Positions 8,919 to 18,101 of a stretch of DNA of 64,000 nucleotides are shown piece by piece. The DNA lies in contig JAHEBM010000009.1 in NCBI GenBank assembly GCA_024642245.1, forward strand, positions 1 to 64,000, written 5' to 3'. Below the pieces are notes generated by a model. It ran no database searches. It was given only the letters and a program-made list of their open reading frames with translations, and was not told where the DNA came from. Position numbers and translations under genes: made by a program. This stretch comes from Haliea sp. (GTDB lineage: Bacteria; Pseudomonadota; Gammaproteobacteria; Pseudomonadales; Halieaceae). Numbering within the stretch: the stretch's first letter is position 1; every line of letters starts with the position of its first letter.

Positions 8919-11126
8919 TCAACCGCGGCTGCGCGGCAATCCCAGGCGCCTTTCGGCCACCATACTGCGAAGTACCTCGCTGGTGCCGCCGTAGATCGTG
9001 GTCGCGGTTGCATGGCGGTAGCCCATTTCGACCACGCCCAGGCCCTCTTTGCCGCGTACCAGCGACAGCGGTGCCGCCAGGTCGATCAGATCCGCGGAGT
9101 CGGTAATAAAGGCCTCGGTGCAAAATACCTTTGCTGCGGGCCCAAAGGCGAGATCCGCTGCGCCGGCGAGCCGGGTCGCCAATACGCGGGCTTCCAGGCC
9201 CTCCGAGATATTGGCATGGGTGTAGACCCGGGCCAGGCGCGCCAGGATATCGGGACTCTCGATGGCCGGCTGCCCGCCCCGCGTGTTTGCACGCGCCCAG
9301 TCCACTACTGCATCGGCCATCTCCCGCATATTACGGTGATAGCCACCACCGCTTTGCTCCTGGCTCAGGGCCGAAGACAAAACCCTGGCACCGCCATTGA
9401 CCTCGCCGATCCGGTAGCGATCGGGAATCCGCACCTCGGAGTAGAAAGTCGCATTGGTGCGCTCATCCATAAAGGTTCGTACAGGCTGAATCTCCACACC
9501 CGGTGAGTCCAGCGGCACCAGGAACATGGTAATACCACGATGCTTGGGGGCATCGGGATCGGTGCGGGCTATGAGGAAGACATAGCTGGCATGCTCCGCG
9601 CCCGAGGTAAACATTTTCTGACCATCGATGATCCAGTCCTCGCCATCGCGCGTGGCGCGCGTCTTTGCCGCAAATACGTCGGAACCGCAGGAGGGCTCGG
9701 TGTAGCCAAGAGACGCGTTGACCTCACCGGTGGCAAAGCGCAGCAACACTTCCTCTTTCAACTCCTGTGAACCAAACTCCATCACGGCGTCGCCTATCAT
9801 GCCGGTAACGCCGGCGGCGGGGGTCGTATAGCCCACCTCCTGCCAGACGGCGCGACTGGCACGCACCGAGTCGGAGTCTGCATCCCGACCGCCCCACTGC
9901 CGGGGCCAGCGCGGAAACAGGAGCCGCGCTGCGCCGAGCGCCTGCTGTACATCCCAGGCGTGTGATTCGAATGAGTGGTCGTGCAGGATGTGCTTTTTCG
10001 GATCCAGTACGCCCCGGAAGACCTCCCGGGTTTCTGCCGCCAGGAGCTCGCCGCCCTCGGGGGGATTGAAGTCTATCTCGAGGTCGCCCACATCGGGCAA
10101 CTCGGCACTCTCACCCAACAACTGGCGGCGACCCGCCAGGGCCAATTCCTCTATCGGATCACCCAGCACCAGCCCCCAGGCCTTGGCCCGACGGTGGTAA
10201 AGCTGGATATCGTACTCGTTGGTAAGGCCATAGCCACCGAAGGTGTGGAGGGCGTGGGCCACGGCGTTGGTGGCCGTGCGACTCGCCCACCAGAACAGCC
10301 CGGAGATGCTGGCGGCGGCGTTGTCGCGCCGCCTGGCAATGTCAGTCAACACGCGCCACAGGAATAATCGTGCGCCATCTGCATCGATGGCGTCGTTTGC
10401 CAGCGTGTGGGCAATACCCTGGTTGACGCCGATGGGGACGCCGAAGGCATGGCGCTCGCAGGCGTATTCCGACGCCATGGAGAGCGACTCCTGCGCCAGG
10501 CCGATCATCGCGGCCGCGGTAAGTATCTTCCACTCCTCGATGGCGGCATGCCAAACGCGCACAGCCTGCGCGCCACTGCCTAGGACCTGCCGTTCACCCC
10601 GACCCGGCTCGAGCAGGCCGATCGCGCATCCACCGAGATTGGGAGGTGACGCCGGGGGCTCGCCGGGTATCTCGATCGCGACTGTCTCACCGTCGCAGGT
10701 GATCACACCACGGGCAACAGCGGCACCGGGAACCAGCTGGGGCTCCCCCGCTACAACCTTGCGCAGGGCCAGGGTCAGTACAGTGTCGCCCGCCCTCACC
10801 TCATCCAGCCAGCGGCTGGCGGTCTCTCCGCCCAGCTCTCCCAAAAGGCGCAGGGCCACCACCGACTCCGCAAGCGGTGCCGGTGCGAGCCTGCGACCGG
10901 CCTGCTCCATCATCAGGCACGCATCGAACAGTCCCATGCCGCTACCACCCTCGTCAGCAGCAAGTCGTATAAAGGGGGCATCGAGGGCGACCAGTTCGCG
11001 CCAGAGCTGCGGATCGAAGCCGACAGGCTCAGCCTCACGTACCCGGGTGGACGTGCACTCGGTCGCGAAAAAGCGCTGGAACATGTCCTGTACGAGCAGG
11101 CTGTCTTCCCCAAGGCTGAGGTTCAT
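8919..11126 (-). CDS. Fused double acyl-CoA dehydrogenase (FadE34-like architecture)
   Basis: A 735-residue protein holding two acyl-CoA dehydrogenase domains in tandem. Residues about 1-340 form the first (DACLMMEQAGRRLAPAPLAE, AFGVPIGVNQGIAH, HTFGGYGLTNEYDIQLYHRR), and residues about 375-735 the second (ALGAARLLFPRWPRQWGG, SLGYTEPSCGSDVFAAKTRA, ATTIYGGTSEVLRSMVAERR). Fused acyl-CoA dehydrogenases of about 710-740 residues, such as mycobacterial FadE34, act on CoA esters of steroid side chains. The position of the catalytic Glu of MCAD-type enzymes (YEGT) is YGGT here, as in heteromeric steroid-type enzymes where the base lies elsewhere. An upstream ATG at 11195 would add 23 residues; the ATG at 11126 follows AGGAG and is preferred. 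Confidence 0.88.
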   Translation of the reverse strand: MNLSLGEDSLLVQDMFQRFFATECTSTRVREAEPVGFDPQLWRELVALDAPFIRLAADEGGSGMGLFDACLMMEQAGRRLAPAPLAESVVALRLLGELGGETASRWLDEVRAGDTVLTLALRKVVAGEPQLVPGAAVARGVITCDGETVAIEIPGEPPASPPNLGGCAIGLLEPGRGERQVLGSGAQAVRVWHAAIEEWKILTAAAMIGLAQESLSMASEYACERHAFGVPIGVNQGIAHTLANDAIDADGARLFLWRVLTDIARRRDNAAASISGLFWWASRTATNAVAHALHTFGGYGLTNEYDIQLYHRRAKAWGLVLGDPIEELALAGRRQLLGESAELPDVGDLEIDFNPPEGGELLAAETREVFRGVLDPKKHILHDHSFESHAWDVQQALGAARLLFPRWPRQWGGRDADSDSVRASRAVWQEVGYTTPAAGVTGMIGDAVMEFGSQELKEEVLLRFATGEVNASLGYTEPSCGSDVFAAKTRATRDGEDWIIDGQKMFTSGAEHASYVFLIARTDPDAPKHRGITMFLVPLDSPGVEIQPVRTFMDERTNATFYSEVRIPDRYRIGEVNGGARVLSSALSQEQSGGGYHRNMREMADAVVDWARANTRGGQPAIESPDILARLARVYTHANISEGLEARVLATRLAGAADLAFGPAAKVFCTEAFITDSADLIDLAAPLSLVRGKEGLGVVEMGYRHATATTIYGGTSEVLRSMVAERRLGLPRSRG

Positions 11127-11432
11127 AGATACTCCTGTAAGAGATTTATCGGGCTGACCGGCGACACTCACCGCGCATGAGCGGCTAATAATCAAACTAA
11201 CAAAGTGTCACATATTGAATTAGCGCTCTATTATAACCACTGCGAACACTATGCAAAGTCCTATTGGACCTCATCTATAAACCCGCAAATTCGGCAGCGT
11301 CGACGACATCTTTATAAATGACGCTGCATCAACTATAATCCCGCACCTATGCCATCTACAGAGCCTCCGGCTTTCGCAAGAATGCCGGCCCGAATTCTGC
11401 AGGTGCGGGCGCAATCAGGGACAGGAATCTGA
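11127..11432. other. Divergent intergenic region
   Basis: About 306 bp of AT-richer sequence separates the start of the fused acyl-CoA dehydrogenase (minus) from the Ltp2-like gene (plus). It must hold both promoters. A TATAAT at 11334-11339 could be the -10 element for the plus-strand operon, though the -35 region is weak. I see no convincing long palindrome and no small gene. Confidence 0.35.
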
Positions 11433-12668
11433 ATGTCATATTCTGCCGGGGCCTCGCTGCCCCCACCATCCAGGGACCTGAGTCGCAGCTGCGCAGTGGT
11501 CGGCCTCGGCGAGACAGATTACCGCCAGGACTACCAGGCGGCGCGAGAGGCGGCCAGGAACAGAGACCCGGATTATCGCCCCTGTACCCCCGAGGGACTT
11601 GCACTCAAGGCTTTTGAGCGCGCCCTGGACGATTCGGGCCTGCAGCGCAAGGATATCGACGGACTTTCGGTCTCGTTTCTTTACGGCGGCCCTGATGCCC
11701 GCTCTACCGCGAACCTTCTCGGAGTGCAACCGCGGCAGTTCGTGGACAGTATCGGCATCATGGCGGGCCCATTGCCGGCCGCATGTGCGGCTATCGCCCA
11801 GGGTAAGTGCGACACCGTAGCCCTGGTTTACGCCGTGGCTACACGGGCGCAGGGACGCAAGTTCGGCGGCGCGCTGCATCGGGAAAATGCCGCGCCCGCC
11901 TCCTATTACTACTACCACCCCTGGGGCTGGAGTTCCCAGGCCGCCCATTGGGCATTCGCCTGGCAGCACTACATGGCCACCTATGGCGTGACCGAGGAGG
12001 ACCTGGCTTCAGTAGCAATACAGATGCGCCGCAACGCCATGGCGACCGATCACGCCATCATGCACAAGCCGCTGACGATGGAGGATTACCTGGCCTCCCG
12101 CTACGTCGTGCGCCCCCTGCACCTGTACGATCTGTGTCTCGTCAATGACGGCGGCGTCTGCCTGATTCTGCGCAGGGCAGACATGAGCAGCGGCCTGCCG
12201 CACAGCCCCGTGCTGCTGGGCGGCTGGGGGGAAGCCGTCGTCGGGTGCAACAAGATGGATACCCTGGTACGCCACAGGCTGCGCCCCCAGTTCCAGGAAG
12301 CGGGTAGACAGGCCCTGGATATGGCTGGCCTGACCCTGTCCGATGTGCAGCATTTTGAATGCTATGACGCCTCGACCAATCACCTGGTCAATCACCTGGA
12401 AGGCCACGGATTCACAGCACCGGGTGAGGGACTCGAATTCTGCAAGAGCGGCGAAATGGCCGTCGGTGGCAGCCTCCCGGTGAATACCGCCGGCGGTATG
12501 CTGTCGGGATCTTACATGCATGGCTGGAATCACGTGGCGGAGATTACCCGCCAGCTGCGGCATGAGGCCGGCCCCCGGCAGATCGAGGGAGTCGAGGTAT
12601 CCATGTTCTCGCTGGCGCAGACTGACCGGGTGCATCCGCTTATTTTCATGCGGGGGAATTCGCCATGA
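11433..12668 (+). CDS. Ltp2-like aldolase of the thiolase/SCP2 superfamily (no catalytic thiolase Cys)
   Basis: A 411-residue thiolase-fold protein. Where true thiolases carry the nucleophilic Cys (CASG), this protein has GIMAGPLPAACAAIA (about residues 110-124), and the late GHP motif is replaced by MLSGSYMHGWNHV. Loss of both while keeping the fold and a DUF35 partner is characteristic of Ltp2-type retro-aldolases that cleave beta-hydroxyacyl-CoA side chains of steroids in actinobacteria. Tyr residues in FECYDAS (about residue 310) are candidates for the catalytic Tyr described in that family. The stop overlaps the start of the DUF35 gene by 4 bp (ATGA), supporting a stoichiometric complex. 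The start follows AGGAAT. Confidence 0.83.
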   Translation: MSYSAGASLPPPSRDLSRSCAVVGLGETDYRQDYQAAREAARNRDPDYRPCTPEGLALKAFERALDDSGLQRKDIDGLSVSFLYGGPDARSTANLLGVQPRQFVDSIGIMAGPLPAACAAIAQGKCDTVALVYAVATRAQGRKFGGALHRENAAPASYYYYHPWGWSSQAAHWAFAWQHYMATYGVTEEDLASVAIQMRRNAMATDHAIMHKPLTMEDYLASRYVVRPLHLYDLCLVNDGGVCLILRRADMSSGLPHSPVLLGGWGEAVVGCNKMDTLVRHRLRPQFQEAGRQALDMAGLTLSDVQHFECYDASTNHLVNHLEGHGFTAPGEGLEFCKSGEMAVGGSLPVNTAGGMLSGSYMHGWNHVAEITRQLRHEAGPRQIEGVEVSMFSLAQTDRVHPLIFMRGNSP

Positions 12669-13075
12669 CGACAACACGTCCCGACCGTATTCTCGGCCCC
12701 GGGCATGATGAATTCTGGAACTGGTGCGCACGGGGTGAGCTGCGCCTGCAATGCTGCGATGACTGCGCCGAACTGGCCTGGCCGGTTGTGCAAAGCTGTG
12801 AACACTGCGGCAGTAACAGCTTTCAATGGCAGGCCATGACTGGCAAGGGAACGCTGGTCAGCTGGTGCCGCTTCGACCACGATTATTACAAGGGTCTGCT
12901 GGATATGCCCTACTGGACCATTCTTGTCGAACTGGATGAAGGGCCCCTGTTTGTCAGCAACCCCCTATCGATACCCGAAGAAGAGCTGGCACTGGGCCTG
13001 GCCGTAAGCCTTGCCTTCCAGGACTGCGAAGATGCCGGCGGCGCATTCAAGCTGCCGGTTTTTAAAAAAACATGA
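12665..13075 (+). CDS. DUF35 OB-fold/zinc-ribbon protein, partner of the Ltp2-like aldolase
   Basis: A 136-residue protein with a rubredoxin-like zinc ribbon formed by CCDDC (about residues 35-39) and CEHC (about residues 48-51), followed by an OB-fold (GKGTLVSWCRFDHDYY onward). DUF35 proteins are obligate partners of thiolase-fold enzymes; in steroid side-chain degradation the DUF35 domain of ChsH2 binds Ltp2 and enables aldolase activity. Translational coupling with the preceding gene (4-bp overlap) supports the same pairing here. No enzymatic residues of its own are expected. Confidence 0.87.
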   Translation: MTTTRPDRILGPGHDEFWNWCARGELRLQCCDDCAELAWPVVQSCEHCGSNSFQWQAMTGKGTLVSWCRFDHDYYKGLLDMPYWTILVELDEGPLFVSNPLSIPEEELALGLAVSLAFQDCEDAGGAFKLPVFKKT

Positions 13076-13103
13076 GTGAATCAAACACAGGGGTGCTTAA
13101 TCC

Positions 13104-14330
13104 ATGACGCAAGTAATGAAAGGAATCCGGGTACTGGAAGTCGCGCAGTTTACCTTCGTTCCGGCAGCCGGGGCGGTGTTGGCCGATTGGGGTGCGGACG
13201 TGATCAAGATTGAACACCCGTTACGTGGCGATACACAACGGGGTTTTATCAAGTCATTCGGCCGAGAAATCGACCCCCTGCGCAATGGCATGATCGAACA
13301 CCCCAATCGCGGCAAGCGCAGCGTCGGGGTGGACGTATCGACCGAGGAGGGCCAGAAGCTCATTTACGAGATTGCCAAAACAGCCGATGTATTCCTTACC
13401 AACTACCTGCCGTCCGCGCGCCAGAAGCTGAAGATCGATGTGGAGCATATCCGCGCGGCGAACCCCAACATCATTTACGCCCGTGGCTCCGCCTATGGCG
13501 ACAAGGGTGAAGAACGAAACTCCGGCGGCTTCGACAATACGGCCTTCTGGACCCGCAGTGGAATAGCCTACACCATGACCCCGGCGGAACTGGGTGGCGC
13601 CTTTATGCAACCGATCGGCGCCTTCGGCGATTCCATGGGTGGCATGTGTATCGCCGGCGGCATTTCCGCCGCCCTGTACCATCGGGCGATGACTGGCGAA
13701 GCGACTGAAGTCGATGTTTCCCTGATGTCGACTGCCTGGTGGGCCTGTGGTTCGGCAATAGACCAGGCGATCGAAGCCGGCAATGTAACCAAAGCGGGCA
13801 TGCCCATGTCCGGCGGCATGCCAGGCAACCCCTTCCTGGGAAATTTCGCAACATCCGACGGTGGCACGATCAACCTGTGTACACTGACCCCTGGGCCCTA
13901 TGCGCGCGATATGTTCGAACACCTGGGTATGCCGGAGCTGGCTGACGACCCCCGCTTTGCCAATGCCGAGGCAATCATGAAAAACTCGAAAGAAGCCAGT
14001 GATCTCATCACTGCGGCGATAGCCGGCAACACCTTCGCCTACTGGCGGGAAAAACTAAAGAGCTACTCTGGCCAGTGGGCTCCGGTACAGAACTTTCTCG
14101 ATCTGGCCAGCGACGAGCAGGCCCTGGCCAACGATATGCTGTTCGAGGTGGAGGCTGCCGACGGCGGTGAACCCCTGAAACTGGTGCGCAACCCCGTACA
14201 GTTTAATCACCAACCCGTGACGGCTAACCGCGCGCCCCAGGCCTCCGAGCATACCGAAATGTTCCTGATGGAGATGGGCGTGGAATGGGATGAGATCGAG
14301 CGCCTGAAAGCCAGCGGCGCAATTGCCTGA
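13104..14330 (+). CDS. CaiB/BaiF family (class III) CoA transferase
   Basis: A 408-residue family III CoA transferase that moves CoA between carboxylic acids without consuming ATP. The N-terminal signature is [20 protein letters not shown] followed by [13 protein letters not shown] (about residues 24-50). The catalytic Asp is expected in [12 protein letters not shown] (about residue 200). The C-terminal subdomain [16 protein letters not shown] is also typical. It lies 28 bp after the DUF35 gene in the same plus-strand operon, so it probably activates or recycles CoA for the aldol-cleavage step. Substrate pair unknown. Confidence 0.88.
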   Translation: MTQVMKGIRVLEVAQFTFVPAAGAVLADWGADVIKIEHPLRGDTQRGFIKSFGREIDPLRNGMIEHPNRGKRSVGVDVSTEEGQKLIYEIAKTADVFLTNYLPSARQKLKIDVEHIRAANPNIIYARGSAYGDKGEERNSGGFDNTAFWTRSGIAYTMTPAELGGAFMQPIGAFGDSMGGMCIAGGISAALYHRAMTGEATEVDVSLMSTAWWACGSAIDQAIEAGNVTKAGMPMSGGMPGNPFLGNFATSDGGTINLCTLTPGPYARDMFEHLGMPELADDPRFANAEAIMKNSKEASDLITAAIAGNTFAYWREKLKSYSGQWAPVQNFLDLASDEQALANDMLFEVEAADGGEPLKLVRNPVQFNHQPVTANRAPQASEHTEMFLMEMGVEWDEIERLKASGAIA

Positions 14331-14352
14331 CCCGATATTGCGGTAGGTAGCA

Positions 14353-14381
14353 GTGCCGGCCCGGCCAAACCGGGTCGGCAC
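14353..14381. terminator. GC-rich hairpin between convergent genes (possible bidirectional terminator)
   Basis: GTGCCGGCCCGG at 14353-14364 pairs over all 12 positions (one G-T wobble) with CCGGGTCGGCAC at 14370-14381, with a 5-base loop. It sits between the convergent CoA transferase and amidohydrolase genes. As with the hairpin at 8889, there is no adjacent T-run, so termination strength is uncertain. Confidence 0.5.
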
Positions 14382-14395
14382 CCGATGCCCTGGAA

Positions 14396-15613
14396 TTATT
14401 GTGCGGGTACGCTGTAAATGCGCTCGGCCCGCTTGCAGATAATTTCGTTGGTATCGGCTTCCGGGATACCCGCAAAGTCACGATCGATAACTTCCTGCGA
14501 GTGCGGGAAGCTGGTCTCCGAGTGCGGGTAATCCGAAGACCACATGATATTTTTGCCGCCCGTGCGATCGCGATTCAAAATGCCGTTGCGGTCGTGAATA
14601 AATGAGCCGTAAATATTCTGGTCCATATAGAAGCTGGGCGGCTGGGTGAGCGGGCTATCGGTCCAGAAGCGCTGCTTTTCCCAGGTACGATCCATATACT
14701 CAGCCATCCAGGAGAACCAGCCAACGCCACTTTCCACCAGCACCAGTCGCAGCCTGGGGTACTTCATAAAGACGCCGTTGTAGATCGCCACGCCAACGGG
14801 TTCGGCCATGGAGACTTTACTCATCACCAGGTCAGACAGGAAATGCTCCTTCTGCCCGAAGCGCGGGATTCGGCCGCCCAGGTGCATGGTGGCAGTCATA
14901 TCCAGATCCTGCAGGGTAGCCCACATGCCGTCCCAGGCGGGGTCCGCGTAGGAGCGGCCCTGGCCCGGGTCGCCTGTCAGGGCAGCACCCTGGCCAGAGG
15001 AAATCGCCTGGACCTTGGCTGTCGTGGTAACGCCGTCATCCGCTTGCGGAAACGCGGGGATATTGACCGACCGGAATCCCATGGCGGACAGCTCCTTCAG
15101 CATCCGGATGGTCTCCTCGGGCCGGCGCGAGGGCACGTAGGCCACGGGGACGAGGCGCTTGCGATCGGCTCCACAGAAATCCCACAACCAGCGGTTGTAG
15201 GCCTCGAAGCTGGCGATATAGAGTTCGGTTTCACCGGTAGGCAAGGGGCCACCACCAAACAGGACCTGCGCGGACATACCGTCCTGATCCATATCCGCCA
15301 GTCGGGTCTCCGGCAGCCAGACCGGCCGCATATCCTCGCGCCGCCCCACCATTTTGAAATTCTTTCCCTCGCGGCCAGCCTGGTTTGCGATCAGCATAAC
15401 CGGGCGGCGATGCCCTTCGAATACGATCCAGTCATGTTCATCACCGTGTTCAATTTTCGGGGCCCGCTCGCGCAAGTGCGCAGGAAGGTACTCCGCCCAC
15501 ATTTCATGGGGCGCATCGAGGTGGGCGTCAGCATCGACCACGCGACGCTTCACGGCAGGCTGCGCAGCTGTGGTGCCTGCGACTTTCGGGCTTGTGTTAT
15601 CCGGTGCGGACAT
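14396..15613 (-). CDS. Amidohydrolase-2 family metal-dependent hydrolase/decarboxylase
   Basis: A 405-residue TIM-barrel protein of the amidohydrolase-related (COG2159) group. The metal site begins with VVDADAHLDAPHEMW (about residues 26-40), a variant of the Asp-x-His-x-x motif, and ends with the conserved MWSSDYPHSETSFP (about residues 355-370). Members act as decarboxylases, hydratases or hydrolases of ring-cleavage products, and they are common in steroid and terpenoid gene clusters. A His in TMHLGGRIPRFG is a further metal-ligand candidate. The start has GAGGAA upstream. It is divergent from the TetR gene, with about 280 bp between. Confidence 0.82.
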   Translation of the reverse strand: MSAPDNTSPKVAGTTAAQPAVKRRVVDADAHLDAPHEMWAEYLPAHLRERAPKIEHGDEHDWIVFEGHRRPVMLIANQAGREGKNFKMVGRREDMRPVWLPETRLADMDQDGMSAQVLFGGGPLPTGETELYIASFEAYNRWLWDFCGADRKRLVPVAYVPSRRPEETIRMLKELSAMGFRSVNIPAFPQADDGVTTTAKVQAISSGQGAALTGDPGQGRSYADPAWDGMWATLQDLDMTATMHLGGRIPRFGQKEHFLSDLVMSKVSMAEPVGVAIYNGVFMKYPRLRLVLVESGVGWFSWMAEYMDRTWEKQRFWTDSPLTQPPSFYMDQNIYGSFIHDRNGILNRDRTGGKNIMWSSDYPHSETSFPHSQEVIDRDFAGIPEADTNEIICKRAERIYSVPAQ

Positions 15614-15747
15614 GGGATTTCCTCTCGGGGTGGGATCAGGTTAGGGCAAGGATGTTATAGCACCACACTGCAATATTCGCAACTTGTGTTGCCATAATAA
15701 TTTTTAAAAGATCGTTATAAGGCCTGCAAGGAACAAAATTCTCTAAC

Positions 15748-15773
15748 ATAAAGGCGTTTATATGCCGTTTTAT
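15748..15773. promoter_or_regulatory. Imperfect inverted repeat upstream of the TetR gene (weak operator candidate)
   Basis: ATAAAGGC on the left faces GCCGTTTTAT on the right in the AT-rich divergent region between the amidohydrolase and TetR genes. One extra base breaks the symmetry. The position, about 120 bp upstream of the TetR start, would suit autoregulation, but the match is imperfect and could be chance in an AT-rich tract. Confidence 0.25.
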
Positions 15774-15895
15774 CGCTTAATTCCCCTTCACAGACTGCCC
15801 CAACGCAGGTGCTCAGAATATTTAATGGCAACTTGTTGTTGATTTTAAATAATGCGGCGACTAGGATAGATCGACAAATCCGCCGGAGGCGCCTT

Positions 15896-16534
15896 TTGGA
15901 AGTCGAAGCGACAACAGATAACCCTGAACGTCGAACCACGGGCGTACAGCGCCGCGGACGCGCTGCTCGCGTGGTCAGCGCCATACTTGCCGCCACCGAC
16001 CAGGAACTGGCGGAGGTAGGCTACGCGGCGCTGCGCATCGAGGACATCGCCAAACGCGCCGGCGTCAACAAGACCACCGTGTATCGGCGCTGGCCCTCCA
16101 AGGTCGAACTCGTATGCGAGGCGATCAAGAATCATATGCAGGAACGCGCTGCGGACTCTTTTCCTGACACCGGCACCCTGCGCTCAGACCTGCTGGCATA
16201 TTTCCGGAATGTGCTGAAATCGATGAAGCACCCCCTCTACCGCAGCATCCTGCTTACGCTAAACAGCCACCTGGACCCGGCGCTCGATGATCTCGGCAGG
16301 CAACTGCGGGCGAAGAACCGCAAATTCCGCTCCGACCTGGTGCAACGCGGAATCGAACGGGGAGAACTTCCGCGGACAGTGGATGCCGCTCTGGTAGCCG
16401 ATCTCGTATCTTCGCCAATACTCCTGCGCGTGCTGCACCACGGCGAGACAGTCACCACCAGCTATATCGAATCGCTGGTTGATACCGTACTGGCCGGCAC
16501 GGCAGCCAACGCATTCCGGGCTGGCATCAACTGA
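15896..16534 (+). CDS. TetR/AcrR family transcriptional regulator
   Basis: A 212-residue one-component regulator. The N-terminal helix-turn-helix is textbook: ARVVSAILAATDQELAEVGY, then ALRIEDIAKRAGVNKTTVYR and RWPSKVELVCEAI (about residues 25-80). The helical C-terminal ligand domain resembles the TetR C-terminal domain group with MKHPLYRSILLTLNSH. A longer frame from 15809 exists, but TTG at 15896 follows GGAGG with a 6-base gap and places the HTH at the usual distance from the N-terminus. It precedes the aldehyde dehydrogenase by about 70 bp on the same strand and may control the downstream operon, its own promoter and the divergent amidohydrolase. Confidence 0.87.
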   Translation: MEVEATTDNPERRTTGVQRRGRAARVVSAILAATDQELAEVGYAALRIEDIAKRAGVNKTTVYRRWPSKVELVCEAIKNHMQERAADSFPDTGTLRSDLLAYFRNVLKSMKHPLYRSILLTLNSHLDPALDDLGRQLRAKNRKFRSDLVQRGIERGELPRTVDAALVADLVSSPILLRVLHHGETVTTSYIESLVDTVLAGTAANAFRAGIN

Positions 16535-16604
16535 TGAGCGACCCAACAACCGCCCCGGTCCCGGCCCGGCTCAAATAAACTCTGCAAACATATCGAAGGT
16601 ATCC

Positions 16605-18074
16605 ATGTCTTTTCCAAACCAATCCGGATTTATTAACGGTGTTATCAGCAAGGGCCAGGGCGATGCACTTTCCGTGGAAAACCCGTCTACCGGTGAAAAC
16701 CTTGCAAGCATTACAGGACTTGATATCCACCAGATAGAAGCCGCGATAAACGCCGCCAGGGCAGCTTTCGATAGCGACATCTGGAGCGGTTTGACTCCCC
16801 GCGAGAGAGCCACATCCCTGCAAGGCTTTATTGCTGCGCTGGAATCCCGTAGCCAGCAGCTTATCGACCTCATGGTTGCCGAGGCGGGATGCCCGCGCAG
16901 TAGCGGTGTGATGTTCGCCCAGGTACTGGTACCGCTGAAACATGCCCGGGATGTTATCAATCTGTACCTCGACCTGCCGGAAATCGAGGACAACCCGCTG
17001 CCACTGCAGGAAAGGATTTCACCCCTGGGACAGGCCGTGCAGAGCATGCGTCGCTACACGCCTGTGGGTGTGGTTTCCGCGATCGCAGCCTACAACTTCC
17101 CGTTTTATACGGCGATGTGGAAGGTGATCCCCGCCCTGATCACCGGTAACACCATGGTACTGCGGCCCAGCCCGCTGACACCCCTGTCGGCCATGCTACT
17201 GGCTGAAGCTGCGGTTGAGGCCGGGCTGCCGGCGGGAGTGCTCAATATCGTAATAGAAGGCGGGCTGGAGGGTGCCAGGCTGATGACCACCCATCCGTCG
17301 GTCGATATGGTGGCTTTTACCGGCTCCACGGGAGTCGGCGAACAAATCATGGCGCAGGCCGCGCCCACCATGAAACGCCTGCAACTGGAGCTGGGCGGCA
17401 AATCCGCACAGATCTTTCTGCCGGACGCCGTGGACCAGGTGCTTGCTGCCACCATGGGGGTGTGCCTGGCCCACGCGGGACAGGGTTGCGCCCTGGGCAC
17501 GCGTATCTTCGTGCCCAACGACAAGAAGGAAGAAATACTACAGCAACTGGCAGCGGTGCTGGGAACCATCAAAATCGGTTCCGCGGACTCGAAGGAAACC
17601 CAACTGGGGCCGGTCATCAGCGCCGCCCAGGTGGAACGCTGCAAGCGCTACGTGAAGCTGGCTGAAGAACACGGTGGCAGGGTTATCTTCGGCGGACGCG
17701 TACCCGAGGGCGCCGGCGAAGGCTATTTCTTTGAACCCACACTGCTGGACCTGCCGGACAATGACAACCCCGCCGCCCAGGACGAGATTTTCGGCCCCGT
17801 GGTATCGGTCATCGGCTATCAGGATACCGACCACGCGGTTGCCATGGCCAATGATTCGCGCTTCGGTTTATCCGGCTATGTCTACGGCAAGGACAAGCGG
17901 GCTGCGCTGGACGTGGCGCTGCGCATCAAGAGCGGCACTGTGAACGTCAACGGATCGGTTCTGAGCGCCTATGCGTCATCCGGCGGCCAGCGTTCCAGCG
18001 GCATCGGCCGTGAACGCGGGGTGGAAGGCCTGCGCATCTACCAACAAATGACCTGTATCAACCTGGGCGCTTAA
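16605..18074 (+). CDS. Aldehyde dehydrogenase (NAD(P)+-dependent, ALDH superfamily)
   Basis: A 489-residue ALDH that oxidises an aldehyde to the acid. The cofactor site (FTGSTGVGEQIM), the catalytic Glu in LQLELGGKS (about residue 262) and the nucleophilic Cys in HAGQGCALGTRIF (about residue 298) are all present; EIFGPVVSV lies near residue 398. Length is standard. In-frame sequence upstream to 16479 overlaps the TetR gene; the ATG at 16605 is the more natural start. It leads a plus-strand series with SDR and flavin reductase genes, consistent with oxidation of an alcohol formed by the oxygenases. Aldehyde identity unknown. Confidence 0.9.
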   Translation: MSFPNQSGFINGVISKGQGDALSVENPSTGENLASITGLDIHQIEAAINAARAAFDSDIWSGLTPRERATSLQGFIAALESRSQQLIDLMVAEAGCPRSSGVMFAQVLVPLKHARDVINLYLDLPEIEDNPLPLQERISPLGQAVQSMRRYTPVGVVSAIAAYNFPFYTAMWKVIPALITGNTMVLRPSPLTPLSAMLLAEAAVEAGLPAGVLNIVIEGGLEGARLMTTHPSVDMVAFTGSTGVGEQIMAQAAPTMKRLQLELGGKSAQIFLPDAVDQVLAATMGVCLAHAGQGCALGTRIFVPNDKKEEILQQLAAVLGTIKIGSADSKETQLGPVISAAQVERCKRYVKLAEEHGGRVIFGGRVPEGAGEGYFFEPTLLDLPDNDNPAAQDEIFGPVVSVIGYQDTDHAVAMANDSRFGLSGYVYGKDKRAALDVALRIKSGTVNVNGSVLSAYASSGGQRSSGIGRERGVEGLRIYQQMTCINLGA

Positions 18075-18101
18075 TGGGCCATTTACAAGGAGATTAATAA
18101 C

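Noticed and set aside
16479-16604. 42-codon N-terminal extension of the aldehyde dehydrogenase
   Set aside because: It overlaps the TetR gene and lacks conservation with the ALDH N-terminus; the ATG at 16605 gives the standard length.
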